A program made the translations under genes and the position numbers. A stretch of 64,000 nucleotides of DNA from Cranoglanis bouderius (taxonomy: Eukaryota > Chordata > Actinopteri > Siluriformes > Cranoglanididae): positions 23,245,256 through 23,309,255 of the forward strand of contig CM042544.1 in the NCBI GenBank assembly GCA_023630585.1. The letters are read 5' to 3'. The notes below the pieces were generated by a model. That model saw only the letters and a list, made by a program, of their open reading frames with translations. It did not search any database and had not been told where the DNA came from. This document shows positions 33,873 to 46,979 of the stretch, in pieces (positions within the stretch are counted from its first letter, which is position 1; each line of letters starts with the position of its first letter).

Positions 33873-35384
33873 TACAGGTGCATCCCAATAAATTAGAATG
33901 TCATGGAAAAGTTTGTTTATTTCAGTAATTCAACTCAAATTGTGAAACTCGTGTATTAAATAAATTCAATGCCACAGACTGAAGCAGTTTAAGTCTTTGG
34001 TTCTTTTAATTGTGATGATTTTGGCTCACATTTAACAAAAACCCACCAATTCACTATCTCAACAAATTAGAATATGGTGACATGCCAATCAGCTAATCAA
34101 CTCAAAACACCTGCAAAGGTTTCCTGAGCCTTCAAAATGGTCTCTCAGTTTGGTTCACTAGGTAAGTCACAAACATTCATTGGCAAAGAAGCTGGCTGTT
34201 CACAGAGTGCTGTATCCAAGCATGTTAACAGAAAGTTGAGTGGAAGGAAAAAGTGTGGAAGAAAAAGATGCACAACCAACCGAGAGAACCGCAGCCTTAT
34301 GAGGATTGTCAAGCAAAATCGATTCAAGAATTTGAGTGAACTTCACAAGGAATGGACTGAGGCTGGGGTCAAGGCATCAAGAGCCACCACACACAGACGT
34401 GTCAAGGAATTTGGCTACAGTTGTCGTATTCCTCTTGTTAAGCCACTCCTGAACCACAGACAATGTCAGAGGCGTCTTACCTGGGCTAAGGAGAAGAAGA
34501 ACTGGACTGTTGCCCAGTGATCCAATATCCTCTTTTCAGATGGGAGCAAGTTTTGTATTTCATTTGGAAACCAAGGTCCTAGAGTCTGGAGGAAGGGTGG
34601 AGAAGCTCATAGCCCAAGTTGCTTGAAGTCCAGTGTTCAGTTTCCACAGTCTGTGATGATTTGGGGTGCAATGTCATCTGCTGGTGTTGGTCCATTGTGT
34701 TTTTTGAAAACCAAAGTCACTGCACCCGTTTACCAAGAAATGTTGGAGCACTTCATGCTTCCTTCAGCTGACCAGCATTTTGAAGATGCTGATTTCATTT
34801 TCCAGCAGGATTTGGCACCTGCCCACTCTGCCAAAAGCACCAAAAGTTGGTTAAATGACCATGGTGTTGGTGTGCTTGACTGGCCAGCAAACTCACCAGA
34901 CCTGAACCCCATAGAGAATCTATGGGGTATTGTCAAGAGGAAAATGAGAAACAAGAGACCAAAAAATGCAGATGTGCTGAAGGCCACTGTCAAAGAAACC
35001 TGGGCTTCCATACCACCTCAGCAGTGCCACAAACTGATCACCTCCATGCCACGCCGAATTGAGGCAGTAATTAAAGCAAAAGGAGCCCCTACCAAGTATT
35101 GAGTACATGTACAGTAAATGAACATACTTTCCAGAAGGCCAACAATTCACTAAAAATGTTTTTTTTATTGGTCTTATGAAGTATTCTAATTTGTTGAGAT
35201 AGTGAATTGGTGGGTTTTTGTTAAATGTGAGCCAAAATCATCACAATTAAAAGAACCAAAGACTTAAACTACTTCAGTCTGTGTGCATTGAATTTATTTA
35301 ATACACGGGTTTCACAATTTGAGTTGAATTACTGAAATAAATGAACTTTTCCATGACATTCTAAGTTATTGAGATGCACCTGTA
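33873..35384 (+). mobile_element. Nearly intact Tc1-like transposon (about 1.5 kb, 200-bp inverted repeats)
   Basis: Starts TACAGGTGCATCCCAATAAA and ends with the inverse (TTATTGAGATGCACCTGTA), flanked by TA. The inverted repeats extend about 200 bp to AATTCACTATCTCAACAAAT and differ at only a few positions, so the copy is young. The transposase occupies 34137-35102. Confidence 0.92.
34137..35102 (+). pseudogene. Tc1-like transposase with one premature stop
   Basis: One continuous frame of 322 codons interrupted only by TGA at 34518-34520, where related proteins have Trp (context WTVAQ-stop-SNILFSDGSK). The N-terminal part has paired helix-turn-helix DNA-binding segments (IGKEAGCSQSAVSKHV). 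The catalytic part has LFSDGSKF, FQQDLAPAHSAKS and NSPDLNPIENLWG with 34 residues between the second Asp and Glu. The end is the typical VIKAKGAPTKY. One base change separates it from an open frame. Confidence 0.9.
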
Positions 35385-35399
35385 TATGTCTGAAGGTTT

Positions 35400-36880
35400 C
35401 TGTGAAACATAGTGATATCTCTGTCATGGTCTGGTGCATTTCAGTCAGTAATGTATGGGATGTGGTAAAAGTCATCATGCTCCATCTGTGGTAAAATGGC
35501 TGATTTGTGCAACTTTAAGTATGAACCAGACACTGCAAGCACAATTAATACACCCAAAATAAATACCTCAGATCGGTCATATACTCCAATATACAATACC
35601 AAGGCTGTGTTGATTCACAGGGCAGCTACATCCTTCCTGGAATTCGCAAAGTAATTCCTTCAATACATTACATTAATACATTAGTCCTTCAATTTCACAT
35701 TCTAAGAGAAAAAAACCCCCAACTAAATTCCTTAAAAACAAACAAAAATGTTTCTTTCTACATTTTAATTGTAGTAATATTGATTTCTGTTTATTGTAAT
35801 GAGATATGGCAACTTCAGGCCATTAGTTTATATCAAGATAAATGGCTTGAAACATATTTATACTGGAATAACTTTTTCTTACAGACCTATTGTACATTAT
35901 TTATCAACATTAATATTAATTACTTCAGTTAAGGTGTAACATGCCATTTAGGAAGTTGAGTTTGTTTAACTATAATATTTTGTATGTTAAATGTAACACA
36001 TGGCACTCCTAAAATGTTTTGAAATGTATTCCCTCAAGATGGTTTCAATATCTTGTCCACACCTCGTGCATAGCAGTATGTGTGTAATGAGGCCGAGTGT
36101 GAACAGAATGGAGGAGGATGTGCTTATATTTACATGCAGACGAGGGTTGAGAGCTACAGCCCTACTTGAAAAGCATCTGTGCTCCAATGTCCCTGCAATC
36201 TGCCACTTCACTGAAAGAGAGAGAGAGAGAAACAGAGATCGAGAAATGAAGTATTTGGTTAACAGGGTACTCCTGGTCTAAAAACACCACTAACATTTGT
36301 GCTACAATACGACAGCATCAGCTCTTCTGTTTGGCGTAATGAAAAAAGAAAGATTAAACTGAATGGCACAGCTGGTGTACAACTTCTTCCACTCTGAACA
36401 CCAGGGCATTATAAGGCCTCTATAAATACATTTGGCAAGTTTTGAGCATGTGAGAAAATATATTTCTCAGTACACAATTTGGCATTTCTGAGGTCTCAGA
36501 CATCAAGTCTATGTTCTGTCTATATTGTATGAAGTTGCTGTGGACTTGAAATGTTTTCTTGCCCTAAATCCTCAGAATACTTGCTTTGTCTATGAAAACA
36601 TGTAGAATGGAATGTTTATGCTCCTTCAGTATTTTACTGATACTTAGTTGCCACCTAGTGGTGTAAATGTGATGTTACTCTATTGCCTCTATTGACCACA
36701 TCTATTTCCCCATTTCTTTCCATGTGTAATATAAACTGTATTTGTGAGGAACACTAAAACTAGAAAATCCAACTAGAGCATATCTCCAGTGTCCTCATAG
36801 TGAAGTTTGAGAGAGTTTGGTGCAAGCAGCAGTGGAAAAGCACAGGGCATCAGCAGCACACCCTAAGGGAGGAACCCTTA
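35400..36880. other. Intergenic, nothing recognised
   Basis: AT-rich DNA with a short (GA)n run near 36211-36230. No coding content supported. Confidence 0.5.
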
Positions 36881-36884
36881 GGCC

Positions 36885-36970
36885 AGGGGTGTCCAATCTT
36901 ATCCGGAAAGGGCCGGTGTGGGTGCGGGTTTTCATTCCCAACTATCAAGTGTGCCTCCTATTTGGCTGGA
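36885..36970 (+). repeat. Dispersed fish repeat fragment
   Basis: AGGGGTGTCCAATCTTATCC then GGAAAGGGCCGGTGTGGGTG and GGTTTTCATTCC is a common short fish repeat end. It sits inside an open frame at 36800-37231 that has no other support. Confidence 0.55.
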
Positions 36971-37929
36971 ATAAAAGCCTGTAGACACAGCGGCCCTACA
37001 GAGATTTTACCTTTCAAATCATTGTCAAGTAGAACCTCTTTAGGAAACTATGAATCTTTAACTATCCAAAGAACCCCAGAGAAATCTTCAAGACTTGGGG
37101 TTAGTAATGACTTAGGGTTTGTAATCATGATTACGCATGTGATTGTGGATACAAATGGGACATGCCTTCAGCTTTATATATCAAACACACATCACTGTGT
37201 GTTTGTGTGTGTGTGTATACTTTGTGTTTGAGACATGCAGTTTGTATAAATCATAGATATACAGTAGGAAGAGGTCAAGTCATTAAAATATAAGCACAGT
37301 ATGATCATACATGCAATTGTATGGAATTTTTTCTTTTTTGTTTTCTCATGACGTATCTTATCACGAGAAAATCTCTCACCTTGTGAATGGACTGGTGGAC
37401 TGGCGTTGCATGCATGTTGATGTCTTCACGATCCCCATCATAAATGTAATAATTGCCCGCTGTAGAGATGGACTTTATCTCTGCATTAAGAGAGACGGGT
37501 GTCCCCTTCTCAATTGTCGGACACTAATGTGGAAGTTGTCAATCACATCACTTCTCAGGCTTAGTCGATCTCAGACTTGGAGTTATTTCAGTTGAGTGTT
37601 TGAGTGAGTCCCTGATCAAAGTAAAAATGAATTTGTTCATCCATGATACTGCTCTAAGGTTCTCTGAGGATTGCTCTAAGGTTCTTATTACATTAAATTT
37701 TTATATTTTAATTTGTTTATTTTGTAGAGATCAGTCCAGGTGTTTAGACATTGGGTGGCAAAGGGGAGGCAAGAGTCACAAAAGGGTGGCACCACCTTAA
37801 TTATATTTAGGACTGAATTATATAAGGTTACATCCTCAGTGGTGTTCTCAGCACACTTGTGTTGAATATTTGTTGACACAGTTTCTGTGTGCTCAGGTTT
37901 TTTTTGTTTTTTTTATGAGATAAAATCAG

Positions 37930-38145
37930 GCATGGGTGCCACAGTGGCACCACAGCAGGTAGTGTTTCTTCCTCACACCTCCAACATCCCCGTTTTAATC
38001 GTGACCCCAGTTTACTGTCTGAGTGGAATTTTGCATGCTCTCCAAGTGTTTACTTGGGTTTCCTCTGGGTTTCCTTCCACTTCCCAAAAACATTCAAGTT
38101 TACCAGGATAAAGTGGTTACTGAAGATGAAGGAAGATATCTATAG
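37930..38145 (+). repeat. Degenerate LINE/SINE-type repeat
   Basis: GGTGCCACAGTGGCACCACA, GTTTCCTTCCACTTCCCAAA and the end AAGTGGTTACTGAAGATGAA match, loosely, a widespread fish retroelement 3' region. Confidence 0.5.
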
Positions 38146-38559
38146 TGTTCTTTAGTCAAATTGTGTCTTTTGTAATCTGCAAAGGTATTATGTATAAAGA
38201 TAGGCATTACATTACAAAGAGTTTTTAGGAGCAACAATTATGAATCTCATTAACATTGCATGAAAGTTTCATGTCACCAGTATGTCAAACGTTACTCTCA
38301 AATGGATGCTTGAGGAAGTAGGATTGTCAGTATTTTTTATTTTGTTGTTAAAAACACTCACCAGCCTTAGTCAGCTCCAAAACATGAATCATCACTGTAT
38401 GATGGCACCAGAAGGTGACAATTTGTAAGATTTAGTAACAAGTAGTATTCATTGGAAAGAAGCCACTAATACATACACAACAGACCTGTATGTGTTTATG
38501 TTTATGAGAGAGAGATACAGTTTTCCTCATGTGTAGGAAGGTGCAGTAAGAGAAACTTT

Positions 38560-38800
38560 ACACATGCTCTGGCCATTATAAATCATGAGCATGGCCACTG
38601 CCTCATCTCTGGTGTGGGAGAGCTAATTATTGGGAATGGAGCTTTAATTAACAGACTTCTTGAAGTGTTCTTTCAAATGCTTTCTCCGCCCCTATGGCCA
38701 ATGAAATCCCTATAAATTGCTAACATCCAGAAAGATTAAGGTAATTAGGGAATCATTGTAACCACCAGATGAGTGAGTGTTCATGTCAGACTGCCTAACA
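38560..38800. promoter_or_regulatory. Candidate conserved non-coding element (speculative)
   Basis: Unlike its surroundings, this stretch is free of recognisable repeats and holds several homeodomain-type cores (GCTAATTATT, GGAGCTTTAATTAACAGA, GGTAATTAGGG), plus CCTATAAATTG and a CCAAT box. It has no coding potential. Regulatory function is inference only. Confidence 0.2.
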
Positions 38801-39290
38801 CAAATGACTGCTGTTTTTCAGAAGTACTTTAACGTGCATCATAGATTCATACATGGCTAATTACAAATATGTAATTTAAAACAGAGTCCACCAATCAAAA
38901 TCAAACAGACAAAGCAGTGCCTTGGGTGTCACTCACAGCTTAGATTTTAAGCTTTGCCTCGCCGCTCAAAGTCCAATCAAATTCAATACAGTCAAACACA
39001 TTTTGAGCTAAACTGCTGTCACGCAACAAGAAACAACTCACTTTTTGTGCCGGCATGAAGGGGAAAATGATTCTCACTATTTCACACTACCCTAAATTAT
39101 TCAACACAGCGTTACACATTACAGTGGCAGTGAAAAAATACTTTGCAAACGAAACTGTATGAGAGCTAGGTTTCTTTTGGCTAGTATGATTTTTAGTGTG
39201 CTACGTGATTTAGGTTAAAAAAAAATATTTGGATGGGGGGACCTCACCTAGTGGGTAGACATACCTAGTGTCTAGAGGCAGCCCTGGACA

Positions 39291-40317
39291 TACAGTGGGG
39301 GAAAAAAGTATTTGATCCCCTTCTGATTTTGTACGTTTGCCCACTGACAAAGAAATCTATAATTTCATGCTATAATTTTAATGGTAGGTGTATTTTAACA
39401 GTGAGAGACAGAATAACAGCAAAAAAAATCCAGAAAAACACATTTCAAAAAAGTTATAAATTGATTTGCATTTTAATGAAGGAAATAAGTATTTGATCCC
39501 CTATCAATCAGCAAGATGTCTGGCTCGCAGGTGTCTTTTACACAGGTAATGAGCTGAGATTAGGAGCACTCTCTTAAAGGGAGTGCTCCTAATCTCAGTT
39601 TGTTACCTGTATAAAAGACTCCTGTCCACAGAAGCAATCAATCAATCAGATTCCAAACTCTCCACCATGGCCAAGACCAAAGAGCTGTCCAAGGATGTCA
39701 GGGACAAGATTGTAGACCTACACAAGGCTGGAATGGGCTACAAGACCATCGCCAAGCAGCTTGGTGAGAAGGTGACAACAGTTGGTGTGATTATTTGCAA
39801 ATGGAAGAAACTGTCAGTCTCCCTCGGTCTGGGGCTCCATGCAAGATCTCACCTCGTGGAGTTTCAATGATCATGAGAACGGTGAGGAATCAGCCCAGAA
39901 ATACATAGGAGAATCTTGTTAATGATCTCAAGGCAGCTGGGACCATAGTCACCAAGAAAACAATTGGTAACACACTACGCCGTGAAGGATTGAAATCCTG
40001 CAGCGCCCACAAGGTCCCCCTGCTTAAGAAAGCACATGTACAGGCCCGTCTGAAGTTTGCCTGAATGATTCAGAGGAGAACTGGGTGAAAGTGTTGTGGT
40101 CAGGTGTGGTCAGATCTCTTTGGCATCAACTCAACTCGCCGTGTTTGGAGGAGGAGGAATGCTGCCTATGACCTCAAGTCATAACACCATCCCCACCGTC
40201 AAACATGGAGGTGGGAACATTATGCGTTGGGGGTGTTTTTCTGCTAAGGGGACAGGACAACTGCGCCGCATCAAAGGGACGATGGACGGGGCCATGTACT
40301 GTCTTTCCCCCACTGTA
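39291..40317 (+). mobile_element. Internally deleted Tc1-like transposon
   Basis: Ends TACAGTGGGGGAAAA and TTTCCCCCACTGTA are inverted. The transposase start is clear at 39667 (MAKTKELSKDVRDKIVDLHK, then GYKTIAKQLGEKVTTVG), later NTIPTVKHGGGNIMRWGCFS (40170-40240). The part with the second Asp and Glu is missing: the frame runs straight into the right terminal repeat. There are several frameshifts. An 18-bp perfect hairpin lies at 39554-39598. Confidence 0.85.
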
Positions 40318-40499
40318 CCATTTTAAAAACTGTTTATTTTTTTTAGAGATTAAAAAAAACATGACAAGTTTCATAGAAACCTTACTTATAGAGGAGTAAT
40401 ACAGTGTCACTATTTGTATCTGTTTCTGTTTAGTGCTCCAAATATTCATATCTGTATTTGGATTTAAACCAAGTGGGCATGCCCTAAACTGGACAGGAT

Positions 40500-40835
40500 A
40501 TTAAGATGGAGCCAAGGTTGGAGAGGTGTCCAATATGGAGGGCTAGAAATAACATCCCTGTTATTTGCAGATAATGCTGTTCTCTTGGCACCATCCAAAG
40601 TAGACCTCCAGCATGCACTTAAAGGTTTTTCTGCTGAGTGGGATGAAGCCAGCTGGGTCTGAGGCCATGGTTTCTTTCACACAAAAAAGTGGGATGCTAC
40701 CTTTAGGTGAGGGGAGAGACCATGCCCCTGGCAGAGGAGTTTAAGTATCTTGGGATCTTATTCCCGAGTGATGGAAAACGAGAGGGTGAGGTTGACCAAC
40801 AGATTGAGGCAGCAGCAGTGTTTATTTTGAAGATA
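40500..40835 (+). pseudogene. Non-LTR retrotransposon reverse-transcriptase fragment
   Basis: Broken plus-strand frame with LLFADNAVLLAPSK (degenerate F-A-D-D box, here F-A-D-N), LQHALKGFSAEWDEA, and later a YLG-type segment and DQQIEAAA-like sequence. It is the RT palm part of a fish LINE. Stops and shifts are present and no ends are visible. Confidence 0.65.
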
Positions 40836-41021
40836 TTTGGGATAGGGTACTGGGGGGTGGCATGTGATTGTCTGTAGCTGTGCAACTTTGATAATAATCT
40901 TAGTCAGGTTGTTTATTAGGCTGTACAAACTATTATAGGGCCAAAACATCATATGTGCACTTTGTTGTGGAGTATTTTTGGTAAATAAAATTCTTTTTGG
41001 TTTTAAAATTCTCCATGCAGC

Positions 41022-41518
41022 GGGGTCCAAAAGTCTGAGACCACATTGAAAATCTGGGATTGTTTTAAATTGTGAAATATTAAATATCTTGAACATTTGC
41101 AAATATCTATTTAATATTCAAGAATCTGTACTATTTCTAGGTCTCTATTTAGATGTAAACAATTTTGTGATATTGCCCATGTTAACTGCTTTGTACAAAA
41201 GTTTAGATTTTCCTCATGCCTAATCTTTTTTTTACTGAAGCATGTGCCCAGACGACACTCCGATGGATTTGATCTAAAATGGATCATAAGGTTTTGCACA
41301 AACTTGTGGAGTCCATGCCAGCTCAAGTGCACAGTGTCATTAAAAAAGGGGGATGTACCAAATACTTAGAAACTCTGAAAGGTAGAATTTAAAAAATATA
41401 TTTGCATGAATTTCACTCAAGTTGCTATTAATAATATAATTTGTAATCAAAATTGTTGTATTAGAAAAGAATGCAAAATAGAAGCATTTTCACTAATAAT
41501 TTCAGACCTTTGGACCCC
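41022..41518 (+). mobile_element. Internally deleted Tc1-like element with C-terminal coding remnant
   Basis: Ends GGGGTCCAAAAGTCTGAGAC and TTTCAGACCTTTGGACCCC are inverted repeats. Near 41300-41360 a remnant of the transposase C-terminus can be read (KLVESMPAQVHSVIKKGG). Confidence 0.75.
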
Positions 41519-42911
41519 ATTATATATTCAATATATAATATGCTATGATATTCCTCTTCTACTCAAACATAGAAGTAGTCACCTGGCTGTATTACGTCAT
41601 GGGTTAATAGCTGGTGACAATGCATACTGGCTGCTAATGCTTTGTTCTCAATACATTAAAAGAAAAGAAAAGAAAAGCAAGTGCAAAGCAGTTTTGTAGG
41701 AAAATGCTGAGGGGGTGACCATTTTGAAAACCTCCCCTAATGCCCTACAGACTACAGGCCAACCCTGACGATGATTTTCAATAATGCACTTATAGGAGTG
41801 CCTATATAGGACATGGTGTGTGGGGTTGCTGCTCCTGGCAATTTACTGCTCCAGAAAATTGTCTATGCCAGGGAACACACTGCAGGTTAGAGAGCATAAA
41901 TGTGCTGTTGTCGCATAAAGGGTGTACAGCAGCCTCACCCACAGACTCAGAAACAAGCTATTCAACAAAGTTTATGTCCATAAGCATGTCAAATTATAAC
42001 TCATGAATAAACTGTGATAGAAACCAAGAGACTGTGAGACTGAGGTCTTTTCAACCTTAAACTATCTGAAATCGTTCTTTCTTTCCTTCTTGCACAGATC
42101 TTGCACAAATGTCTTGCTTTTTTGTGCATACACAGATCCTTTTCCACAAATCACATATTTTTCTATAATATACTTTCTGTTTGTGGGCAGGAGAACAAGC
42201 ACACAACTTGTGCCAACCTCACGGTCAATGGGAAACCTGAAAAGACAGGCTCTTTATTCTCTCTGGCTAAGTGAGTAGTAGGTGAGGACAAATCCATGTG
42301 GAAGAATGCCATGGCCCATTCCTTACTGCAGACACCATCTATAATAATGAAGGCTTTCCTCCACTCTGATGATGGTATAAATGGCTAAAATGTTAAATTT
42401 TGTTCTGACCATATGATGCACTTTCAGTACTTTTACCAATCATTTGCCAATGATGTTATTGTTTACCTATAGTTTTAATGTGTGGAAGTGGGAGGAAGGG
42501 AGCAAGAGCAGGCAGATAATTCTATAATGCTGGTAAGGACGTGCCATCTTGTACACGTAGTAGTGTTGTGTAATGTGACGTCATTTAGTTTAACCATTTG
42601 CAATGGAACTCAGAATGTGAGCTGTTTAAATATACTGACTAATGAGCTGGGACAGTAAACAAGTGCACACATGCTGCATTCGACCAGAGGTAATAATTTG
42701 TCATTTCTGACCTTAGAATAAGAAAAAAAACCAAAGAAAATTCTCCCTCAACTCTGGTACAGTCTCCTTAAACCTGAGTTCAGCAAGTGAAATCAAATCA
42801 ACATGGCTGCTCACAGCATTAGCAATAAACAAAGTAGCACCTCTTACCTTTAAATGAGTTATGCTGTATACACATACATGCATTTGCTTTAGATCAATCA
42901 ACAGACAGATG

Positions 42912-43425
42912 TACACTATATAGCCAAACATTTGTGGACATCTGACCATCACATTCATGTGTGCCTTTTGAACATCTCATTCCAGATTTAGTTCCCCCTT
43001 TGCTGTAGTAATAACCTCCACTCTTCTGTGAAGGCTTTAGACTAAACTTTGGAGCGTGGCTGTGGGGATTATAAGTGCATGGCAGGTCAGGCACTGATGT
43101 TGGGTGAGGAGGCCCAGGGTGCAGTTAGCGTTCCAGTTCAAACCAAAGGTGTTCAATGGGGTTGAGGTCAGGGCTTTGTGCAAGCCACTTGAGGTTTTCC
43201 ATGCTAACCTTGGTAAATGGACCTCACTTTGGGCACATGGGCATTGTCATGCTGGAACAGGTTTGGGCCCTTTAGTTCCAGTGAAAGGGAAATTGTAATG
43301 GTACAGCGTACAAAGACATCCTATACAATTGTGTGCTTCCAACATTGTGGAAGCAATTTGGGAAAGAACCTCACACTGTATGGGTGTGAGGGTCAGGTGT
43401 CCACAAACCTTTGGCCATATAGATT
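42912..43425 (-). mobile_element. Non-autonomous Tc1-like element, inverted relative to the vim intron copy
   Basis: Ends TACACTATATAGCCAAACAT and GGTGTCCACAAACCTTTGGCCATATAG-type sequence. The minus strand shows decayed transposase traces (PDLPCTYNPHSHAPKFSLKP, GGTKSGMRCS). Confidence 0.82.
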
Positions 43426-43429
43426 TAAC

Positions 43430-44265
43430 AAGCTAATACACTATAACACTGACTACACAGTTCACTGTTTTGAGGATGTAAATATATATCACTCATCACA
43501 GGTTTGCTGTCAAAACAGTACTCATGTCAATACTGGTAACACAGTAATTGTACACTCATCAAACATTTACAAGGACAGTAAGCTGCTTCTATTCTGTCCC
43601 TTCCAGGGTTTGATTCAGTTACATTTGATCTTTATTTACTAGAGCTACATCTTCTCAAGTTTGAGATCACATGCTTAGACACTGTCTTTCACAGATCTTT
43701 TTAGAGTAAGTTTTATACCAATAAATAGCTACATAGAACTGACAAACTATTTTTCACGTCAAACCATCTACTATAATTCCAGATGTAGTTCAGATATGAT
43801 TTATGAGTATGTAGATTTGCAGTCTACGGTACCTGCGAGCTCAGTGCTCAGTTCCTATGGTAACGTCCCTGCAGCATGCTCGGGCCTGAGTTTGGAGCAC
43901 CATGGCCTTTCAGTTAACAAGAGCTCCAATGCTGTAGGAAGGTGAGAAAAAAACAGATCAAGCTTTTGTGCTCCCACTCACACTCAAGTGAACAGACCTT
44001 GTACTGTGCTTGAATTGGCACATCATGGCTTGATTTTTATGTTGATCTTTGTTTAGGTAGTTTGATTTAAATGTTGTAATTAATCATAAAAATAGCACGT
44101 GTTTTACAACAGGTAGGGTAGGCAAAGCATCAGTGAATCACTGATGCATTTCAATTTGTATTTGCCCTTGAAAGCAAAATAATGAAGTTAATAGAATAAT
44201 TGACCAGAATTTAAAGGTTTTGTGAGATTTTTTTTAAGGAGGGGGGGTAGGGGGGGGGGGTAGGA
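43430..44265. other. Intergenic, nothing recognised
   Basis: No gene; a G-rich tract lies at 44240-44264. Confidence 0.5.
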
Positions 44266-44309
44266 AGTGTGTAAACAGAGTGTTATTGCCTGGGAACCCT
44301 CTACAGTAC

Positions 44310-44930
44310 CTTTATTACCCAGCACTAGCAGTGCTTTTTCAAAACAAATGCTAATGCATAATCATGATGTAGTCAAAGCCAGTCATCTGTGTGTAAATGC
44401 ATGGGATAAGGCTACTAGAGACACAGTGGGTGGTTACTTTCAGTACTTTCAGTACTTTCAGTTAACTCTTTACAACAGTGGTGAGCAGAAAAGCATTTCA
44501 GAACGTACAGCATTTCTGTCCTTGAGATGGATGGGCTACAACAGCAGAAGGCCACACAGAGGCTATAGTGGTGACACACTCAATAAAACTGTACAGATTG
44601 GAAAAAGACCAGGTGATGTTTTTCCAGTCTTCAGTTTTCCACTGCAGGTGTACCTGTGTAAACTCTAGAAACTATATTTAATGCGTGAAAATCCTAGGAG
44701 ATCAGCAGTTTCTGAACTTCTCAATCCAGCCTGTCTGTCAACAACAACCATGCCAAAAATCACTATCACCACATTTTTATTTGATGTTTGATGTGAACAT
44801 TCATTGATGCTCTTGTCCTGCTTCTACATGATTTAATGCATTGTGTTGCTGCCACATGATTGGCTGATTGGATAATTGCATGAATGAGTAGATGTAGAGG
44901 TGTTCCTAATAAAGTGTCTGGTTATGCCTT
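44310..44930 (+). mobile_element. Rearranged Tc1-like fragment
   Basis: Plus-strand frame with SISERTAFLSLRWMGYNSRR then PHRG is the second DNA-binding helix region of a fish Tc1 transposase. The right part ends ATTGGCTGATTGGATAATTG and GGTGTTCCTAATAAAGTGTC, the usual end of this family. Interior order is scrambled, with a piece antisense to the usual left part. Confidence 0.6.
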
Positions 44931-44934
44931 TCCT

Positions 44935-46975
44935 TGCCGAGTCAATCAAATCTAGGACTACAGAGAGTCACATGACAGCAGAATAAGAAAAGCCCTGTAC
45001 TTCAGTCATGCCAGTGAAAGCTAGCCATATTAATTTTGTTACATTCTAATGCACAGCTTTTGTTTAATTATATGCTGATCATCTTTGACCCACATGGCTG
45101 CCTGGAAAAAGTGTGGAAACATTTGTTAATAAATTGTCTAGTTTGATAATTTGGCTCAGTGTACATGCATAGGAACATATACTGCATCAGGGCACTGGCT
45201 AATTAATGAATACTGGACGAACCGTTTAGTAGGTGGGGGTCAATATAACAATATAACATTTAAATGTCATTCTCATCCACTTTCTGTCCTGTAACATAGG
45301 TCATGTGATCTTCGACTGCATTAAGAGTGCACATGTGGTCCAACACTTTCATTTTAGTTGTGGCCCTTGCACTGAGCTTCACTCAAACTGACCTCCATCT
45401 GACACCAATCAGAAAAGATTGGTGCAATAAGGTTCTGATTCCCATTTACCCCCTTTATCCACCAATGCTTTACTCCAGTTTACAGAATTACATGTGGAAA
45501 TGAATGAAAGAAAAAGGGGTTACCAAGTGATATCTTTCTAGCAAATCATTCCTGCTGCCAGTAGCTTACAGTGGCCTTGGGACTGAATGGATGTGCTTCA
45601 CTCCTCCACAGCATCAGAAAATTCACTTTGTGTTTACCTGTTGTCCATGGTAACATGGTGTGAGCAGAAAGCTTGTAAGAACTCGTTTCTATCATCAAGA
45701 GAAAAGCATGTTGGCTTTATTTGTCATACAGTACAGGCACTTGAATAGGAACAAAGAGTCGTTTTAATCATGTTTTTCTTCCTAATTTCTCTTTGTTGTC
45801 GTGTAAGAACACTAATTGTTATCTAAGTAGTCCTAATAGCTTTCATTTTTGTTTAGAAGTACCTTAATTGCAGTACCCAAAGATTGCATTCAAAAAGATA
45901 CAATATTGTTCTTGTTAGAGCTCAACTCTCCTTCTCTGAAGAGCTGTTTCCACTCTGCCCCCCTTTTTCAAAGATAACTGGAGAGATGCTAAGAATAAAA
46001 GAGCAATATTAGTTGCAGAATATCAGACAATCCACCACTCTGATATTTACATGGATTTTACTGTATTGCTCCCAGAAATCAATTGCTCCTGATTATGTAA
46101 ACCTGAGAACAGTGTTGCTGAGAGTTCTGAAGTCAACCCCTTGAAGCTCTTATTCAGTTGTTCATCTTAACCCATTATTATTAGTAAGTGTTATGAATTA
46201 TTCAGTAACTACGGTGAAACTAGTAAGAAAGGGATGTAGAGATTGGGTTATGAGATTAACGGGTTAACTGAGTCAGGATGAAAATGTCAAAGCACGGCAA
46301 TTTCAATAAGTAAAATGCTGTAAAGCAAATGTGTTTACTTCATTTGACACACACTGACATTCAAATACCCATTGTCCCAAAATGGCAATGCTGTAATTAT
46401 GGCTTTGAGGTGCTATGTGTCACTGATCCACTATGTACAGTTTAAGTGGCTAATCACATGGATGAGAGGGCTGTAAGGGAACAACGATGGAGGACCATCT
46501 CTGTAATTATGTGCAATGGACTCACACTATTGTGAAACTACTTTACAGAATGCCAGCTAGTATAATATCAAAATTGTCCTTCTCCCTCTCATTCACTTTT
46601 TTTTGGTGCTATTTAAACCCTCTCAGATCCATTAGCCTAATGTGAGCTGTGAGGATGAGTAAATATTTTGGTGAAACATCAACTAGGGAATAATATTGTA
46701 GCGGTGTCATTAAAACAGATGCGCGGTTGCGTGATAGTCACATTAGCTTTACTGTATGTGCATAAACACACCCATGCACACCCACTCACAGCCTGTTGAA
46801 CTCACAGTGACTACACTGTATTAAAGACATTAATGAATTTATAAGCAGCACAGCAGAGTTAATACATTAGCACCTGTGATTCTGACTTTGGTGCTTGACA
46901 ACTTAACACTCGAATGAGTGGGTTAACAAACAAGGTGGTGAGAGTGATCATTGTGCGCTGTGAGGGCTGAGAAGT
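44935..46975. other. Intergenic upstream of pde1c, nothing recognised
   Basis: About 2 kb with few repeats and no coding similarity. It could hold distal pde1c control elements, but nothing specific is seen. Confidence 0.45.
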
Positions 46976-46979
46976 GGGG

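Noticed and set aside
36800..37231. 143-codon plus-strand frame
   Set aside because: Contains a dispersed repeat and a GT run; no conserved segments, no splice context.
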